Of a DNA stretch of 64,000 bases, positions 62,124 to 64,000 are shown in pieces. A program made the translations under genes and the position numbers. Below the pieces are notes generated by a model. The model did not search any database. It worked only from the letters and a program-made list of their open reading frames with translations, and was not told the origin of the DNA. Location of the stretch: assembly GCF_015477765.1 (NCBI RefSeq), contig NZ_JADLQQ010000007.1, positions 372,001 through 436,000 on the forward strand. The letters are read 5' to 3'. This DNA comes from Nocardia transvalensis (GTDB lineage: Bacteria; Actinomycetota; Actinomycetes; Mycobacteriales; Mycobacteriaceae). Each line of letters opens with the position of its first letter. Position 1 is the first letter of the stretch.

Positions 62124-62744
62124 GAAAATAGTACGGAGGGCCAACGTCGGTCCTTCATCGAGGAGGCGCGGCGGCGGCAGATCATTGCGGCGGCGGTCGA
62201 GGTGATCTCGGAGGTGGGGTACGGCAATGCGTCGCTGGCGCGGATCGCCGAGCGGGCGGGGATCTCCAAAGGGGTGATCTCCTACCACTTCGATGGCAAG
62301 GACGATCTGATGACGCAGCTGGTGGTCCAGCTGTACATCCTCGGCGGCGAGTTCATGGCACCGGTGATCGAGGAGGCCGAGGGGCCTCGCGACAAGCTGC
62401 TGGCCTACCTGGAATCGAATCTGCGCTTCATCGACGCCAACCGGAAGCACGTGGCCGCGCTCACCCAGGTCGTGATGAACCTTCGGAAGAACGACGGCAC
62501 GCCGCGGTTCGCCTCCTCCGAGGGGGAGCGCGAAATCATCAAGCCGCTCATCGCTATTTTGGACGCGGGCCAGGACAGCGGCGAATTCGGCGACTTCGAT
62601 CCGATCGTGATGGCCAAGGCGGTGCGCGATGTCGTCGACGGCGCTGCGGGACGCGCGATTCGGGAACCGGACTGGGACGTGCGGACCTACGCCACGCAAG
62701 TGTGCCGGATGTTCGACCTGGCAACGAAAGGGAAGGACCAATGA
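62115..62744 (+). CDS. TetR/AcrR family regulator
   Basis: The 209-residue protein starts at ATG 62115 with no ribosome-binding site, while the -10 element lies only 6 nt upstream, so the mRNA is probably leaderless. The HTH reads RQIIAAAVEVISEVGYGNAS then ARIAERAGISKGVISYHFDGKDDL. The C-terminal ligand domain spans about 85-209. A palindrome covers the start codon. Its stop overlaps the glycosyltransferase ATG (ATGA at 62741-62744), so it likely controls its own operon. Confidence 0.88.
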   Translation: MRPENSTEGQRRSFIEEARRRQIIAAAVEVISEVGYGNASLARIAERAGISKGVISYHFDGKDDLMTQLVVQLYILGGEFMAPVIEEAEGPRDKLLAYLESNLRFIDANRKHVAALTQVVMNLRKNDGTPRFASSEGEREIIKPLIAILDAGQDSGEFGDFDPIVMAKAVRDVVDGAAGRAIREPDWDVRTYATQVCRMFDLATKGKDQ

Positions 62745-64000
62745 GCACCGTGCTCGAAACCGGTGCACCGCAGCCGGAGACGCGCGGCGACCGGCCGCCG
62801 TTCGCGATCGGCGGGGTGGCTGCGGTCGCCGTCGTGTCCGCGATCGCCCTGTTCGCCTCGATTGGCCGGTACGGATTCTTCGGTGACGAACTGTATTTCA
62901 TCTCCGCCGGGCGCCGGCTCGCCGCGAGCTATGCCGACCAGGGGCCGCTGGCCCCGGCGATCGCGCGCCTGATGGATCTGATGGCCCCGGGTTCGCTGGT
63001 GGCCCAGCGCATACCGGCCGTCCTGATCACCCTCGCGGCGATCGTGATCAGCGCGCAGATCGCCCGGGAGTTCGGTGGTTCGCGACGGGCGCAGGTGCTG
63101 ACCGCTATTGCCTACGCCACCTCGCCGTTCCTGCTGGCTCAGGGAGCGCAGTTGTCCACCAATGCCGTCGATACCGCGCTGTGGGTGGTGATCGGCTGGC
63201 TGGTGATCCGGTGGGTGCGCACCCGGCAGGACATGCTGCTGCTGTGGGCGGGTGTGGTCACGGCGATCGATATGCAGGTGAAGTGGCTGGTCCCGTTCTT
63301 CTGGGCGGCGATCGCCGTCGGCGTGCTGGTCTTCGGCCCGCGCGAGCTGTTGCGCCGCCCGATGCTGTGGTGGGGCGCCGCACTGGTCGCGCTGACGATG
63401 CTGCCGAGCCTGTTCTGGCAGGCCCGGCACGGCTGGCCGCAGCTGGGCATGGGTGCCCAGGTGGCCGCGGAACAGTCCGCGATCGGCGGGCGGGTCACGT
63501 TCGTTCCGATGGCGCTGATCCTCGCCGGTGCCCTCGGCCTGCTGCTGCTGGCCTGCGGGATGTGGGCGCTGCTGCGCTGGGAACCGTTGCGCCCGTATCG
63601 GTTTCTAGGTCTGGTGCTGCCGCTGCTGATGCTGGCCTTCCTCGTCACCAACGGCCGGGCCTACTACGTGATCGGGTGCTATCCGGCGATCATCGGCGCC
63701 GGTGCCGTCTGGTGGGCCCATCGCGCGGTGCGGTGGCGGCGGATCGTGGCGGCGTCGGTGGTGGTCGTCTCGGTGATCACGGTAGCGTGGGCGCTGCCCT
63801 GGAAGCCGGAATCGCAGATTCCGTCGACCGACGACGAGACAGCCATCGGCATGGACCTGGGCACCTACGGCAAATTCGGCTGGACGGAACTGCGCGAGGC
63901 AGTCGCGGCCGCCTATCGCGCACTGCCGGAACCGGAGCGCGCTCGCGCGGTGATCGTCACCGACAATTACTGGCAGGCAGGCGCTCTGGATGTCGCGCGC
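62741..64000 (+). CDS. Family-39-type membrane glycosyltransferase, 3' end cut by window edge
   Basis: The frame starts at ATG 62741 and is open to the window end (420 codons). After a short tail it enters the membrane (IGGVAAVAVVSAIALFASIG). The first outside loop carries RYGFFGDELYFISAGRR, with the catalytic-type Asp-Glu found in PMT/ArnT-like GT-C enzymes. At least eight further spans are visible (LITLAAIVISAQIA, ATSPFLLAQGAQL, LVALTMLPSLFW, LILAGALGLLLLACGM). Such enzymes use polyprenyl-phosphate sugars to glycosylate lipids or proteins outside the cell. Coupled to the TetR gene. Confidence 0.85.
   Translation, partial: MSTVLETGAPQPETRGDRPPFAIGGVAAVAVVSAIALFASIGRYGFFGDELYFISAGRRLAASYADQGPLAPAIARLMDLMAPGSLVAQRIPAVLITLAAIVISAQIAREFGGSRRAQVLTAIAYATSPFLLAQGAQLSTNAVDTALWVVIGWLVIRWVRTRQDMLLLWAGVVTAIDMQVKWLVPFFWAAIAVGVLVFGPRELLRRPMLWWGAALVALTMLPSLFWQARHGWPQLGMGAQVAAEQSAIGGRVTFVPMALILAGALGLLLLACGMWALLRWEPLRPYRFLGLVLPLLMLAFLVTNGRAYYVIGCYPAIIGAGAVWWAHRAVRWRRIVAASVVVVSVITVAWALPWKPESQIPSTDDETAIGMDLGTYGKFGWTELREAVAAAYRALPEPERARAVIVTDNYWQAGALDVAR

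Noticed and set aside
60075..62768. An 897-codon minus-strand frame opposite mpa
   Set aside because: Antisense shadow of a highly conserved AAA ATPase and of the TetR gene; it also crosses a strong terminator.

Overview
The window is high-GC actinobacterial chromosome, most likely Nocardia or a close mycolic-acid relative. Codons are strongly G/C-biased, GTG and TTG starts are frequent, and ATGA or GTGA stop/start overlaps recur. One block is a clear mycobacteria-like neighbourhood: PAC2 protein, metH, hisE, hisG, RecB-type nuclease, trmI, an LppK-like lipoprotein and the proteasomal ATPase mpa. No rRNA, tRNA, CRISPR array, insertion sequence or integrase was seen. Both ends cut genes: an unidentified protein at the left and a family-39 glycosyltransferase at the right.

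Layout. 1-9.75 kb: an EphD-like alpha/beta hydrolase operon divergent from a TetR gene with two palindromic operator candidates, an acyl-CoA dehydrogenase with a second TetR, an NCS1 permease, a PrmC-related methyltransferase, a DUF218 protein, a divergent FolD and an L,D-transpeptidase. 10-13.1 kb: a membrane esterase, an FchA/FTCD-family protein and an LLM-class oxidoreductase whose promoter region carries a 44-bp tandem duplication. 13.1-18.4 kb: a complete stressosome-type operon (RsbR, RsbS, RsbT, RsbX, a multidomain RsbU-RsbW fusion and a STAS antagonist) behind what looks like a SigF/SigB-type promoter. 18.4-25.5 kb: MarR, class I fumarase, a covalent-flavin oxidase with a coupled 42-residue membrane peptide, an HTH regulator divergent from a DHA2 exporter, and a VanY-like peptidase. 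25.6-34.7 kb: small membrane proteins, WYL and tandem-MerR regulators, an erythromycin-esterase-like protein ending in a degenerate 25-bp repeat array, a kinase-fold phosphotransferase, an MspA-like porin, TetR, a GntR/lipid-hydroxylase pair and a thioesterase.

34.8-42.2 kb holds a Wadjet-like SMC operon (DUF2397, DUF2398 and a TIGR02680-type ATPase). It has no visible nuclease subunit, and an extra short ORF with a phased set of half-sites sits at the jetB/jetC junction. 42.3-51.9 kb: a DUF2127 membrane protein, an XRE/TPR regulator divergent from a small resolvase-fold protein, PAC2, metH, a Ser/Thr kinase and a HAD phosphatase. 52.0-55.7 kb is a compact cassette of 2-oxoglutarate/Fe(II) oxygenase, methyltransferase and carnitine-type acyltransferase. 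I consider it the best candidate for an undescribed small-molecule pathway. 55.7-64 kb: GNAT, hisE, hisG, a 32-residue Cys-containing peptide ORF, RecB-type nuclease, trmI, LppK-like lipoprotein, mpa with a strong terminator, then a leaderless TetR coupled to the truncated glycosyltransferase.

All family assignments come from reading motifs by eye; no database search was run.
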